Shown piece after piece: positions 31,252-43,838 of a stretch of DNA of 64,000 nucleotides. The notes under the pieces are model-generated. The model was not told the origin of the DNA. It saw only the letters and a program-made list of their open reading frames with translations, and searched no databases. The position numbers and the translations under genes are program-made. The stretch covers positions 310,001-374,000 of the forward strand of contig JAPZLL010000024.1 of assembly GCA_036250225.1 (NCBI GenBank), written 5' to 3'. Positions within the stretch are counted from its first letter, which is position 1; each line of letters begins with the position of its first letter. This stretch comes from Cercophora sp. LCS_1. Taxonomy: Eukaryota > Ascomycota > Sordariomycetes > Sordariales > Lasiosphaeriaceae.

Positions 31252-33870
31252 TCAGCCTTGCTGCGCACGCTGCGCGGAATCCTGATCCAACCCCAACACC
31301 TCCTGCAACGGAGAAAGATCATCGAGGGCTGACATTCCGCTCGCCCTCTGGCTAGAGGCCAGGCTTCCCCGGCCCCTCCAATATCGGGATGGCGTTGACG
31401 GGCCAGAGAGGCGGCCGGTCACCAGGCTTTTATACCCGTTGCCCGCGCGGCGTCCGGTCTCCCGAAAGTTTTCGCAACTAGAGCCGCTCCATCTATCTGA
31501 AAAGGGAATCCTGAGAAACAAATCACATTCACCGGTGCCAGTCGGACCGCCAGAAAATCTCTCCACGCCAAGAGGTGCACCGGTCTCAGATGCATCGCCA
31601 GGCTGTACATCGACACCAGACACCCCATCTTGCACACATGCCTCGTGTGTATCTGTGGGAACCTCGAAACCTGAAAACGAAACCCCGAGAGCGTTTCTAA
31701 AGCAGACAAGGGCTCGAGACCGTTCCAAATCTTGGATTTGATGGCGCCAAGGCTGGTCGTGTGTGGTGGGCGTGTGGTGTAGGATGTATTGTCTCAAGAA
31801 CCGACGCCCGAGGTTCCGGTCAGTGTGCTCGAGCAGCTTCTCCGCGTTCTGTCGAAGCCGAGGCAGAAGCTCTCCCCTGTTAGATCCTGCCGGCCCGTTG
31901 TCATACCCATCGTGAATGACCCTACAGACGAGCATGAGGAGCAGTGTGGGGCTGATTCCCATCCTTCTCTGGGTTTCCCCGATCCAGAGCTGGGCATCGA
32001 TGCCGTTGAGTGAGGAGCGAGGGGATGATGCCACGATGAACCTACTCCAATCGTCGGACGAGTATCCCGGCGATTCCTTAATCAAGTGTTTCCACAGGAC
32101 AAAGAATAGGGAGGTCGCTTCGGCCCACCCAATGGCCATCATGTTGGGACAGCGATCGTCGGCTCCTGGAGTCGATGGTAGTTCGGCAAGAGTATCGAGT
32201 TTCTCTGCGCACCAATGGACACATGTCCTCAAGCAGGGATTGGCGAAACGGCCGTCGTTGCAATCCAGCTCAAAAGGCCCCGGCCGCTGTCTCAATATAT
32301 CACTCTCGAATGGGCACAGAGATGTGCTTGTAGGGTAAGTGTACGGGGTGAAGTCAAGAGAGACTGGTGAAGTGGGCTGTGCCGCCGCGCTATCACGATG
32401 CTGAAGTGCGGCATGGTACAGGAGGAGATCCAAAGAGCGATCTTCCTGGGGTAGATGATCGAGCATCTTCTTCAACGGCGGGCTGTTGTTTTCGGGTTTG
32501 GCTTTGGTAGTGCGAGTGCGAGTGCGAGTGCGGTCGTGCATGTTATCCCCACTAACGCCTTCAGTTGCCGAGGCCTTGCCACTGATGACGGCTGAGAGCC
32601 TTTGCAATACCAACCCACAAGGGTGGTCACTGTGGACGTTGGTATCTTGGAACCGTTGTTGCTCACGCTCAATGATGTGGCGCGCGATCTCCAAATGCTC
32701 TGGCGTGACCGCGGCGTACGTGCACTGGACAACGTAGTACCAGAAGCCTGCATCGCAGAAGCTGGGGCCCAAATGATACCGCTTGAGGAGGGTCGTGTAC
32801 AGTTCGAACGCGTCCTTGCTGCAGCCAATGGCGGACAAAAGGTCAGCAGCTAACCCGATGTCCCACGTGTCCCGCGTGGTGAGTGTGTCAACAAGCTGAC
32901 CGTGTCTGATTACCCGGACTCCTGGCTCCCCGCCAGCCCCTTCGACCGTATGCGGCATCCTGCCGATGCTCATGTACGCGATTAGAGGTGACCAGTTGAA
33001 TCCAGAGCGTTTGTCCAGGTCCTGCTCTCGGTTGTTGCTCGCGACCATCTCGACACACTCATTCGGCAATTTCGCAGTTTGACTGAGACCACCCGTCGAG
33101 TTCAAATGACTCCCCGGTTCGTTGACGAGCGTCCGGGGTGAGTCTAGACACTGAAAGCTGCGAGAACCAATGCTCCCTGACCTTTGGCCGCTCGAGCTAA
33201 AGCGAGGGCTTGGCTCGCCCACTAACGTCCGGGGAGAATCGTATCCAATTGTGCCCGAGGACCCCACCCTCGAGACGCCGTTGAAGTCCGACTCCCAAAC
33301 GGTTGCTGCTGTATTGCCGCTATCCCAGGTGCCATGAGGAGCTCCACCAACAATTTCCCCATCAACAATATGCGCTGAGCGGTGGGGGGATAAGTCCGCA
33401 AACTCCGTTTGGCGTCTCTTTCTTGGTCGTTCGTCCGAAGAGGACTCGGCGCGAGGGGTGAGGTCGATGCTTGAGACTAGCTTGCGCCGCCTTAGCGGAG
33501 GGGGTGGTGCAAGAAGCTGCGGCGATGGCGGTATTACATTCCCCGGATGCGACGGCGACTTTGGGTTTTTGCCCAGCCACTTATCGAGACGGTACCTGTA
33601 CTGGCCTTTCCTGCGACGTTGAACTGTCAGTCACCACCCACGATGAGCCGGCAGACTGGGTAGAGCAGAAAATAACACTCACTTGGCATCAAGACCATAC
33701 TTTTTCCTCATGTACGCCGCGACATGGTCGATTTTTCCCATGCTGATATAAACGTCGATGATCTCGGGTCTGTGCTGCTCCCAAGTCACGGACGGGATTT
33801 GTTGCACGCGAGGGTTCGCCGGGCCGTCCACGAAGCGAAAGGCGATTTCGCTCCCACCTGGACTCACCAT
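31252..33870 (-). CDS. Clr5-domain protein, 848 aa
   Basis: Exons 33683-33870 and 31252-33610 join in phase 2 across 33611-33682 (GTGAGT, ACTGACAG, GTCGCAG). The junction completes an N-terminal Clr5 domain: WEQHRPEIIDVYISMGKIDHV, then AYMRKKYGLDA, then KKGQYRYRLDKWLGKNP. After it come a basic, Pro-rich stretch (PPPPLRRRKL, RPRKRRQ) and about 500 residues of helical sequence without a known domain. A short (TR)n run is encoded at about 32508-32533. Start MVSPGGSE at 33870 is the first in-frame ATG after a stop. Clr5 domains are common in fungal proteins of unknown role, often with helical repeats; nuclear location is plausible. Confidence 0.82.
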
Positions 33871-35630
33871 CTCGCCGCGGTGTCGCAATCGCCATCAAGT
33901 CCATCCATTCTGGCGAACGCTGGTGAAGATGACGGACGGCAGTAGCTCATCTTAGAAGTTGAGACGGGGTATGCCGGCGCAGGCGGGGTGTTATGATCCA
34001 CTCAGATCCACTCAATTAATGCGCCGCGAAAACCGCTTGTTTTCCCGCAACCACGGCGGGAAAATGGGCTCAGCTGCATTAGCTGCAAGCCCTCTGAAGA
34101 ACTGTGGCGTTTTCACCAGGCGGTCTTCAGGGCGAGGAAATCAGGTGCGGGGCCGGGTTGCGCCGTGTATCGCACGGGGCAGAATGGCCTCCGTGAGGTC
34201 GAGAAAAGCTTGTCCGCTGTGAACCAGTCTCGACGCAAGGGAAACAGTGGTGCTTTATTTGCACGAAAACTGCAGTAGAGGGACCCCCAAATGATTAGGG
34301 CCGGTTTCCTGAAGATTTTCGGGAGGTCCCCCTACGAAAACCATCTCAGAGCCTGGCCTTCTTGGAGGGTCCAGCTCCGAGGATCCATCTTGCCAAGACT
34401 GTTGGCGGTCTTGCGCTTGTGGCATGCCCCCTCCTCCCCCCCAATTGGGAAAGATCTGAAGGCAAAACCCCTGCCGTTGAGATGTGCTGAGGCTCACCAC
34501 TCGAGCTAGTCCCAATCTGGTGTTTTGGAGCTCCACTGAGATCTTATCGACAAGCGTTTCTGCAAGTTGCGGGGCTGCGAGATTGCTTGAAAGAATCATG
34601 ATCATGGAGAGGGCGGATGTTCGCCCGGGTGACGTGGTTCTCAGACCGGGGGTTGCCGATTGCGCCATGACAATGGAGCATTCAGTGTCGAGCATTTGGA
34701 ACGAGTTCCGGGCAACGTGCAATTTGACGCGGGTGACAGAATCTCCTCTTTGGGAGGAGGTGCGCTGTGCTTTTGTAACCGCCAGCGCCTGGCGCTGGTT
34801 GGCTGAACCTAAACAGGTCGCTTTTGGGCGTGAGAATTTCCGAACATCCAGCCGCGAGCGTTTGCACGTAGCTGCAAGAACAACTATAATACTTCCATCT
34901 TTCACGCAAATAAATGATACGATCTGCTTGATAACTATCTAGTCGAGTTGAGGGGTTGGAAGGGCAAGGTGGTGGTTGTTGCCAGGCTCTATGCGGGCGA
35001 TTGTGAGAGCCTGCCAGCAACCGGCCGGCATGTCATTCCGAGTCTCTCGTGTGGGCTCCAGCCCCCGGATTTTAGCGCCACCCTCGGGACAGCGAGCCGT
35101 GCGGAGGTACCCTTGAGACTCCACAGTGAACTCACTAGCCCAACATGGCGATTATCCATCGCCGCCGCAATTGCGGGGGGGCGCACATGATGTCGCCAAA
35201 CCGCGAGGAACGCTCGCAAGCCACTGCTGACTTTGGCGTTGCTCGCGTAAGTCTTGTTGACGCCACCAGGGAATGATTTGCAGAGGACGGCCACGTCGAA
35301 GCCTCTTCACTGCTTCTATTGGTTGGCAAGGCGCTGACCGGTCATCCACCATCATTGCTTCTCCTTGCCAGGCCTCTGCGACCAGTAAGATGACAAGATT
35401 CAATGCTTTGCTTTTTGTCCACGGCCGTGTCGACAATCACCAAATCGGGATATCTCTTCTCTGTCGCTGGTTGTCCGGGTCATATATCAGGAAGGATGTT
35501 GCCGTCAATTGTCATGGAACAATTCGGTGCCCTTCGTCAGAGGTGATCAACACAGCTCCACGCCCGCTATCTTTCGAATGCTTCTGCCCAATCTTTAGCC
35601 GTGAATTTCCCCCTTTACTTTTAGGACAAC
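33871..35630. other. intergenic stretch, 1.8 kb
   Basis: Overlapping antisense frames at 34255-34905 (minus, 216 codons) and 34484-34942 (plus, 152 codons) are both open but show no domain or splice support. Neither is called. The rest holds nothing gene-like. Confidence 0.35.
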
Positions 35631-35958
35631 ATGGCAGACAACGACAAGCTGACCAAGACTGTCACGCCGTCCCAAACACCAGCGACGATGCCTCCAACAC
35701 CTACTAATGCTGTCTCGACGGTTAGTCTCAGACCCTGGACATGGAGGATATCGGTGATACTAACTGAACATGCACCAGGGTATCGAAATTGCCCGGCCGT
35801 TGCCTCCTATCCCTCGTCCAAGCGCCGGACTAGCGGTCCCTTCATCGAAGTCGACGTTGACCCGGAACACAGAGGCGGACGGCGAGCCCATGTTGTCGGA
35901 GGGCATGCAGCGATGGCTTCGGGAGAGCAAAAAGGACGGACCTTGGTCAACTGTCTGA
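35631..35958 (+). CDS. small conserved-looking hypothetical protein, 89 aa
   Basis: Exons 35631-35720 and 35779-35958 join in phase 0 across 35721-35778, an intron with GTTAGT, a perfect ATACTAAC branch site and CACCAG. The protein is hydrophilic: MADNDKLTKTVTPSQ, a Pro-rich middle (RPLPPIPRPSAG) and a C-terminal helix ending MQRWLRESKKDGPWSTV. A TTTTAG just before the ATG suggests a further 5' UTR intron. Cytosolic or nuclear; function unknown. Confidence 0.65.
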
Positions 35959-36572
35959 TATCAGAGCTGTATGGAATTGTGTCTGAGGGGGAGGCAACGA
36001 GTCGCCGCATGGGACTGAAGGGTGGGAAGTTATTGTATGAAGTCTCTAGCTACTCTTTGAAGAACTCTCTGTGTCTAATCGTTGTTTCCCCACCCTCTTG
36101 GCTGGAACTGAACGAGGATATCTTTTTACTGTGATGTCTCTCCACCATGTCTACCAGTTTAGCATGTCGAGAACAAGTTCATTACAACCCCTGACTACCC
36201 CAACAACAAACCCTTGAAATCCTCAGCGCCGCCACTGCCTTCAATCTAGCAACAGGGACCAGGGTGTTTGCCTCGCCCACACCGGCAGCCTTTGTCTCGT
36301 GTCTCCATTTGGGAGGTAACACTGCACGCTGCTGAAGCATCCGCAGTCGGTGTCAGACAGACCCCCTTCCGATTGTCTCTATCCCTGACAACCCGTCCCA
36401 GACAGGTGCCCGAGGGCGTGAGACTGACTGGTCCGGTTCCAGGCCACCCGAAAAAAAAACGAGAACATGGTCTTATTGGAGGAGAACGGTGTTGTCAGCC
36501 ACGATGTGAAGTGTTCCCAATGTTACCCGCGCCCATATGTCCAGTATTAGTACCCGGGCGTACCCCGTCGCC
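35959..36572. other. convergent intergenic region
   Basis: 3' flanks of two facing genes; no other feature seen. Confidence 0.5.
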
Positions 36573-38326
36573 TCATCGACTCCCACCCTTCTCCCTGACC
36601 CGCCTCCTCCAATTCGAGATCCTCCTCCTCTGAAACACCGACTTGAGATACTCATAAATCATACCCCGTTGCAACAGCAAGATCGTCCCGACCACCACCG
36701 GCGCCGCAATCTGCCAACTGTTTCCATTAGCACCATCATCATTCATTCCCCCTCTCCATCATCCCTCGCCACCCTAAGCATCATCCCCGACGCAAACATA
36801 GCAAAAAAAAAAAAGGGGGGGGCGGGGGGGAGCGAAAGAAAAGAGAGCACTCACAACAACCGAATCCCCGCCTCCAGCTCGGGAAACGGCTCAAAATTCT
36901 GCCCAAAATACCCCGTCAAAAACGTCAACGGCAAAAACACAATCGTCGCAATCGTCAGCTGCTTCAGCGTCTCATTCTGGTAGGCCGCAATGGTATTGAA
37001 GACCAAATCGATCAAGTCATCCGCCGCCTTGGTGATTTCCCACAGGTTGTCCCTGATCAACAAGCAATGATCCAGCACGTCGCCAAGATACATTGCCGTC
37101 ACAGGCGTGATAATCACCCCCTTATCCGGATCCCTTAAATCGCGAAGGGCGGTTTCATGGTCGAGAAGCAGAAAAGAAGACGTTTTGTGTTCCCGAATGG
37201 TGTTGATGATGTTTTCGATCGGTTGGATAAACGTGCGCATCTTTTTCACCTCGGCCGCGAGGATGTACAGGTCCTTGGACTGCTGGATGTCGGGGCCGAG
37301 GGTGAGCACGTCCATCTCGATGTCGCCGATGATGTCGCTGTAGGCGGACTGGACGGGGATGGCCATGTCGACGATGACGTCCATGATGGCTTGGGTGAGG
37401 AGGGATGCGTCGCAGGATTGGCGGAGGATGGTGGAGGGGGACGTTAGGCGGGTGAGGATGGGGACCTCGACGTCGTCGGCCGAGGATTCGAAGAAGGCGA
37501 TGACGGTGTTGTCCGAGGTGAGGAAGATGGAGACTTGTTCGGCTACGACGGCCAGGCGGCGGGAGCGCAGGGCGGAGTGCTCTTCCATGAATTCGGTGCG
37601 GGGGGTGTTGGGGCTGGCGTGGTAGCGGTGGATGGTGCGGAGGAGGGGGGTGGTCGAGGCGGAAGAGGTGTTGCGGGCGAGGCCGTTTTCAAGCGATGTG
37701 GGAGCGGGCGCCATGGTCAGACGGCGGAGGAGGCTGCCTGGGCCGGGTGGGGGATGGGGTTGGGATTCATTTTCTTTTTCCTTTGGGTCGTCGAGATGGC
37801 GTAGTTTTTGAAGGGTCAAGAGGATGAAGGCGTGGTTCTGGTACCAGTCTGCTTTGGCGCGGCCGTTGGTGTTCATCAGGTCTTCGACGGCCAGGCGGTG
37901 CAGTTTCTTGTGCTGGCCGATGGCTTTAATGACGTCCCAGCTGAGGCCGTTGACGTTGATCCAGCGACACTGGACCCAGTCTGGCTGTGGCTTCTTGAGG
38001 AACTCAATGAGTTGGTTGTTGTCGAGTTCTTCCACGTTGATTTTGTCGGTGGAAAAGTCGACAATGGTGACCTGGCACTCGGCGTGGGGCTTCGCCATGG
38101 TCGAGTGTCCGCCGTCGGCCCGGGACGTGTCAACGCCGGGCTCGGTGCCGGGCCGCCATCCGTGTCGCGCTTCAAAGTCGTCCAAGTCTTTCATTGTCTG
38201 CATTGTGCTGGCGCGCACAGGGAGCCGTGCACCGCCATGGCTATGTCGTGGTGGCTGGTTGAAGTGATGCGACGAGTCGGTGTTTGTGCGCGAATTGGCG
38301 CGCCGATTGACTGTCCCGCTGTCCAT
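36573..38326 (-). CDS. CorA-like magnesium transporter
   Basis: Exons 36855-38326 and 36573-36717 join in phase 2 across a 137-nt intron (36718-36854, GTGAGT ... AACAG) rich in homopolymers. The product is 538 residues. The cytosolic N-terminal domain has WINVNGLSWDVIKAIGQH, LAVEDLMNT and FILLTLQKL, typical of CorA. The long helix (MDVLTLGPDIQQSKDLYIL, ENIINTIREH) leads to TM1 (LTIATIVFLPLTFLTGYFG). The pore-loop signature YFGQNF replaces the bacterial GMN, as in many filamentous-fungal homologues. TM2 is AAPVVVGTILLL in the second exon. Likely plasma-membrane or vacuolar Mg2+ uptake. Confidence 0.9.
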
Positions 38327-38933
38327 GATGGGCGGTCAACTTCGGCTCGGTGCTGCGCTCTCTCTCTCAACAAATGGGTCTGTACTTCCCGCGATACCAG
38401 TGCCGGTGTTGTGACGTCGGCGCCGAGAAGTCTTTCATCCGGCGTCTTGGCCGATCGGGAAAAAAAACGGGGGCGACGTCGAGGAATTCCGCGTTTCAGA
38501 TGATGCCGGGGCCGTGCGACGCGTCAAATTGCGCCCAACGTCGCCCAATGGGCCGTTCCGTCGTGGTTGGCGGTTCCGTCACGATTGGGGGCCAAAACGG
38601 CTGAAAATGAACGCCGAAACACGGCATCCCCTGTCGTCATTCCTTCGGCCCAACAAATGACATCACGGCGCCATTCATCTCACCATGAACATTTCCAGTC
38701 AAGAGCATTGTAGCATTTGATGCTTTGTGCGCTCAACAGGCATGATGAAGTTGAAATGGCCAGGTCTGGGATCACTGGGAGAGTCGAGTCGAGTCGAAGC
38801 AACATGGACAAACGCGGGGTCTTTTGCGTCGCGAACTTAGCATGGTAGGTATGTACATTTTCTCCAGAACTTCTCAGCGTGATTCATCATATTCACCGGC
38901 TCCCTGATTCGATCCCGCCTTGCCTGCTGCTGC
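38327..38933. other. intergenic stretch
   Basis: No gene seen. Confidence 0.5.
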
Positions 38934-39220
38934 TCAAGGAAGAGGCGGATACATCTGGTTGCACGGGACGACACACTTGGGTAGGCAGGTGGGCATGTTG
39001 ATGCCGCAACCAAGTTGCTGCACGCACCAAGTGACACAGGGCCACTGAGTGGGAGATGTCAGGTCTGACGATCATCAAGAATCTGGGGGTGACTTGCATA
39101 TCCGGGATTGTTGTTCTGTCGTGGGAGGAGCTCTGCTCCGGCAGGCGGCGATTGTTCGGGCTCCACGGGGGCTGCAATGACAGCAGTCCCGACGACGAGG
39201 AACAAAGTGGAGAAACGCAT
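38934..39220 (-). CDS. small secreted Cys-rich protein, 77 aa, GC-AG intron
   Basis: Exon 1 (39098-39220) encodes a signal peptide (MRFSTLFLVVGTAVIAAP) and pro-region with LLPRQ. Exon 2 (38934-39044) encodes WPCVTWCVQQLGCG, INMPTCLPKCVVPC and the stop: six Cys in 36 residues. The intron 39045-39097 (53 nt) has GCAAGT at its 5' end, CCTGAC as branch site and CTCAG at its 3' end, joining in phase 0. Without it the frame gives no Cys. A paired GATA-type site lies about 230 bp upstream (39448-39466). Confidence 0.68.
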
Positions 39221-40759
39221 CGTTGTTATCGTCTGCTGTGGAGGCGGCAGAGCTGAGTTGAAGAGCACAACAAGTGCCACCCAGACGATGGAGGACCGTC
39301 ACCCTTTTATGTTCGTCTTTCTGGCCGGTGCACTTACTTCTTCTCGCTCCACGCCCGGGACAGTCCGGCATCGGGACTGCCAAGAGCCGCAACCTGGACA
39401 CAACCCGCTCCTGACCGACGCCACCATGCATGGCATGCGGTTTTATCTTATCTGATCATCTGATAATCTTTTTAGTGCATGCTCCTCCGCATGTCTCTCC
39501 CGTCGCGGCTCCCCTGCCACCCTGCGGACCCGGTTCTGCTGTGTCAAGGATTGACCGACAGAGCAATTCGTTTACGTAACCCCCACGAGCGACTTTTTCT
39601 TTTTCAACATTGCGTTACGCAAGAGTCAACGGAGTTTGAATAGACCAGTATGTCTGCTCAACCCTGCATGTTTCGGCGAGGCACCGCACTGAGGCTGAGG
39701 TCTGTCTTCCTGGCAGTTGATTTCGGGCAGAGGTTTCTGGAGCAGACGCAAGGGTGCTAACCGGTGACAGAGAGCATGTTTACAGCTGGAGGTTTCCGAC
39801 GCCACAGCCAGTCTCGACTTTCCTTCGTTACCCACAATAGCCTGCTTGATGTTCCCCAGCCGTCGAACTGGCGAGCGTTCGTAGCAACGAACCGCACCGT
39901 CGCAACGATCCGAGCGAGCGAGCGAACAATTCTTGCTGTCAAGAGATATCCTGTATCCCCTAACGCAATGCTATTGGTACCGAAGCGCCGAGTCTAGGCT
40001 CTGGACTGCCTCTACGACCCGGCACTAGGACGCTCTTTGGGCCACAGATGCTCGCTCAACGGGGATGTGTCAGCTTTACGTTGATGGTCGTCTTGTTTTG
40101 TTTTGTCCGGGTCTGCCTTTCTGGGGCCGGTGCCTGAGTTTAACAGCGACAACCGAGTCCTCACTTTGACCACAAACAGCAAACTTGAAGGTCAAGCTGT
40201 CATCCGTCGGGTATCCTGAACGATCGGTCCCCCCAGTACCACGCAACGGGAGAAAGTACAAGAGAATTTCAACTCGTTGCGCCTTTTCGGGGGCGCGAAG
40301 GGGGTTTGGGTGGCGTCGTGGTATTTGACCATGCGCCTGAGTAGCGCCACTTGTGATGGTGTGGGAGGACACGAAGATGCGATGTGGAAGAGACGACTCC
40401 CACGCGGCGAGTTCCATCCATCAAAGCCTCCTCCTTATCGTGGGCCAATCCTTCTCCTGATGGAGCGCACCGAACCAAACCACGAGCCAATACTTTAGGA
40501 CACATTCCCGCTTGGGCTTGTCGACGTCAACAACCTTCCCGATTCGGCGACGTCACACCATCTGACTGTGCCCACCCATCTTCCATATTCCACAACACGA
40601 CGTTCAAGCACGCGGCTCGACGCACGCGCCGTTGGTAACGCCCAAGTCTTCAAGGTTCGGGCTTATCGAGCCTTTTTCCAATTTAAAAATGTCTGCTCCG
40701 CCATGTCTTGATCGAGGCTGGACCTCAACCGCCGCTGCGTCGTTTCCTTGCCCCCCGCG
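39221..40759. other. intergenic stretch, 1.5 kb
   Basis: Shared upstream region of the small secreted gene and the metalloprotease. Apart from the GATA-type pair, nothing is recognised. Confidence 0.45.
39448..39466. promoter_or_regulatory. inverted pair of ATCWGATAA GATA-factor sites
   Basis: TTATCTGAT-C-ATCTGATAA contains two inverted copies of ATCWGATAA, the core bound by SreA/Urbs1-type GATA repressors of iron uptake. It lies 228 bp upstream of the small secreted gene at 39220. Binding is inferred. Confidence 0.45.
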
Positions 40760-41777
40760 ATGGCTCTTCGCAACTTTCTCTTCGGCCTCTTCGCTTCTTC
40801 CGCCCTCGCAGGGAGATGTGACGTCTTTATGGACGGGATCGAAGCCCTATCCGCATCGCACTCGGTCAAATTCTACGCCCGCCAATCCTACCCCATTCCA
40901 CCACCAATCGATCTGGTCGTCCACGTCGTGGCTGGCTCGTCCAGACGTGAAGACGGCTACCTGACGGTAATACTACTTTGTTTTCATCGCCGATCTATGC
41001 GCTCCACGCTAACCACCTTATTCCAAGCCCGGAGAAGTCGCAGCCCAAGTCACTACGATCCAAACCCTGTTCGCGCTCAACACCTCCCTCACATTCTCCC
41101 ACGACCCAACCACAATGGTCCGCTGGACCATCAACCCAGACTGGGCAGGCTCCTCGACCTCGTTCAACGAAATGAAAGAATCCCTCCACATCGGCGACTA
41201 CAAAACGCTCAACCTCTACATCCGCAACATCACCGTCGACAACTACGGCGGTACATGCACCCACCCCTGGCGCATGCAGCGCGACTATCCTACTGATAAG
41301 GAGCGTCGACTGATCCTCGACGGGTGCGTGGTCAACACTTTGTCACTCCCAGGCAGCAGCCACCCGTTTATGAACCAGGGGAAAACAGCCGTCCACGAAA
41401 TCGGCCACTGGCTTGGGCTCTGGCACCCTTGGGAGGCGGGCGATATCCGGAACGGAGTGAACCCGCCTAATCCGTGCTGGGAGGGGAATCCGGACGATGG
41501 GGTTGCTGATACGCCCAAGATGAGGTCGATGAGGGAGGGGACGTGCAATAGGACGGCGAATACGTGTCCGGAGCCGGCGGGGATGGAGCCGATCTATGAT
41601 CCAGTGACGAATATCATGGGGTATGGGAGTGATGAGTGCATGGAGATTTTGTTTACCGAGGGGCAGGTGTAAGTTCTACTGTTGCGAGTGTGTAGTGTGT
41701 GGTGGGATACTAACGGAAACAGGGCTAGGATGTACGAGTACTATGATATTTATCGGAAGACGGGAGTTCCGATTTGA
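40760..41777 (+). CDS. secreted zinc metalloprotease, M43 family
   Basis: Exons 40760-40966, 41028-41668 and 41723-41777 give 300 residues. Introns are 40967-41027 (GTAATA, GCTAAC, CCAAG) and 41669-41722 (GTAAGT, ATACTAAC, AACAG). Signal peptide MALRNFLFGLFASSALAG. The zinc motif HEIGHWLGLWH (HExxHxxGxxH) is followed by a Met-turn (NIMGYGSDECM), as in pappalysin/MEP1-like fungal peptidases. Cys in GTCTHP, DGCVV, NPCWEG, GTCNRT, NTCPEP and DECME fit the usual disulfides. Extracellular gelatinase-type activity is expected from the family. Confidence 0.93.
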
Positions 41778-42225
41778 GGAGCTGGTTTATTGGAGGAGAC
41801 CGGGTTCTAGACGGAGAGGCCGGACTACTTGTTCCGTCAGCTAAGAAAAGCCGTGCCCTGCGCAACCGAAATCCGCGATTGAGAATCTTGGACCTTCAGC
41901 CGCAGCGATCAGCGTTTTCTCCGACGGAATGTTTTCCCTTGGTGTTTTAGCGAACCAGTGAAATGGCAAATGACCGTCTGTTGCACCCGCTAAATACCTG
42001 TTTGTGTAAGGAACCCCGGGTCCCGACACGTTCTAGACCATGGGCATTGGCGCGGCGGAATATGACCCGACTGTGCCAAGAAATTAAAGTACCCAGTCCC
42101 AGGAAATGAAGAGCTGCTCGACGCGCTCCGCGTTTTTTTTTTACTCCCATCCCCACCATCAACCCCATCGTTACAGCACTTTCCCTACGTCATCCTGATC
42201 TCGTGCCCAAACACCAAAAGCTACA
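41778..42225. other. intergenic stretch
   Basis: No gene; T9 tract at about 42133. Confidence 0.5.
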
Positions 42226-43230
42226 ATGCGGTTGCTCGCAGTCCTCGTCTACGTGACGTGGACAACCGCCCAGCAAAATGGCTGCTACTACCCCAACGGC
42301 GAACCCTCCTCCGACATCCCGTGCGACTCCGTCGCCCCCGTAAGCATGTGCTGCGGCAGCCGCCTCGGCTGTTTGTCGTCAGGCCTGTGTCTCCTTGACG
42401 GAACGTCCGAAACGCGGGGTATCAGCTACGCCCGCGGGACATGCACCGATCCGACGTGGAAAAGCCCGCATTGTCCGCAGCATTGCCAGCTCAGTCAAGA
42501 GACGGCGCTCAACGCGTCGGCGTACGATTTCCGGGCCGGCGGTGTCCAGGTCTGGGAGTGTGTTGGGGAGGGGTATGCCGAGCCTGCGGCGTATTGCTGC
42601 GAGAGCGTTGCGGAGAAGACGAGGTGTTGTCAGACGCCCGAGGCGGTTTTCTCGTTGCCGGGTGCGACTGTCGGGAATGCGGAGGCTGTGCAGACTTGGA
42701 GTGGGAGCGCGACGGTGAGTTCGGGGACGACGAAGACGACAAAGACGACAGGGACGAGTGCTGGGTCGAGTTCAGAGACGGGTACGACGGCGGGTGGGGG
42801 AACCACTGCGGTGACGACCGCGGCGACTGGCGATGGATCTAGGTCGACGAATTCGCTTCAGGAGAATGACGGGGGAGGAGGATTGAGTCGGGAAGCAACG
42901 CTTGGGATTGCGATTACTTTGTCGTTGGTGGGGGCTGCGCTCATTGCCATGGCGTTCTTCTTATGGTACCGGAGAAGCAAACCAGCTGTAGCAGGAGAGG
43001 CTCACTCGGAGGGATGGAACAAGCCTGAGCTTGACGCTAACGGTGTGCCGATTGCCATGCCGGTAACCGAGTTGGATTCTAGAAATGAGGTCAAGGAGCT
43101 GGGTCCGGGGACGATGATTGTAGAAGCACAAGCGGGTGAATATGGCCCTGTCGAAATCGATACACGAGGATACCAAGCCGGCTATCATGGGCAGCAGCCC
43201 GTTGAGATGTATGCGGGAACACAGAGGTAG
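42226..43230 (+). CDS. single-pass membrane protein with Cys-rich ectodomain, 334 aa
   Basis: Single exon, TAG stop. Signal peptide MRLLAVLVYVTWTTA, then a 130-residue ectodomain with 14 Cys (NGCYYPNGEPS, VSMCCGSRLGCL, SPHCPQHC, AAYCCES, TRCCQTP). A Ser/Thr/Gly-rich stalk (SSGTTKTTKTTGTSAGSSS) precedes a transmembrane helix (LGIAITLSLVGAALIAMAFF) followed by YRRS and a cytosolic tail. The layout is shared with the gene at 46344 and is common in ascomycetes as a WSC-like surface sensor, although no WSC domain is clear. Confidence 0.82.
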   Translation: MRLLAVLVYVTWTTAQQNGCYYPNGEPSSDIPCDSVAPVSMCCGSRLGCLSSGLCLLDGTSETRGISYARGTCTDPTWKSPHCPQHCQLSQETALNASAYDFRAGGVQVWECVGEGYAEPAAYCCESVAEKTRCCQTPEAVFSLPGATVGNAEAVQTWSGSATVSSGTTKTTKTTGTSAGSSSETGTTAGGGTTAVTTAATGDGSRSTNSLQENDGGGGLSREATLGIAITLSLVGAALIAMAFFLWYRRSKPAVAGEAHSEGWNKPELDANGVPIAMPVTELDSRNEVKELGPGTMIVEAQAGEYGPVEIDTRGYQAGYHGQQPVEMYAGTQR

Positions 43231-43838
43231 CCGGTGAAGGATTCCTGGTGTCGGTAATAGGTAATGCGGTTAATACTTACAAACCGCCCTGTCCAATTCA
43301 ATGTACACTAACCCTGCATTAGTTGTTACAAATCTTAACATCTGCGCTCATTAGGGGGGCGTCCGCTGGTATCTCTATATGCGAAAGGATTCAGAAGACA
43401 CAAAGTCGGTCGATCATTTCATCAACCCGAACTCGTCGGTGCAGATCGAGTTTACCCCGGCGGCCGCTAGGATGCAAATTGTCGGGATTGAGCCGCTCAC
43501 TTCCTAACCGGCCAATGAAGCCAGACTTGACAAGGGAGTAAAGCATTCGCTTCAGGCAACAGGATTGACTTCATTAATATACGCAAAAGGATCCTGCGCG
43601 GGGTTGTTGACCTTCTTCTACGGCAACTGCTTCCCATCCAGCTCTAGCCAATCTCGCGAGACGCGAAAGTATCTTGGCGGCATACTGCGATATTCAGAGA
43701 AGCCCAGCCGCTCCTTGGAAGATTGTACATCGGGAAGGAGGGCTATTAGACTCGGGAACGTGTATAAGATGGGGAGACGCCATCGTTCTTGATCTGCGCC
43801 GAACTGCTTGCTGACCAGCAATCACAAGACAAAACAAA
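43231..43838. other. intergenic stretch
   Basis: No gene seen; upstream region of the four-exon secreted gene. Confidence 0.5.

Noticed and set aside
34255..34942. Overlapping open frames on both strands
   Set aside because: Neither strand has splice signals, motifs or a paralogue that would choose between them.
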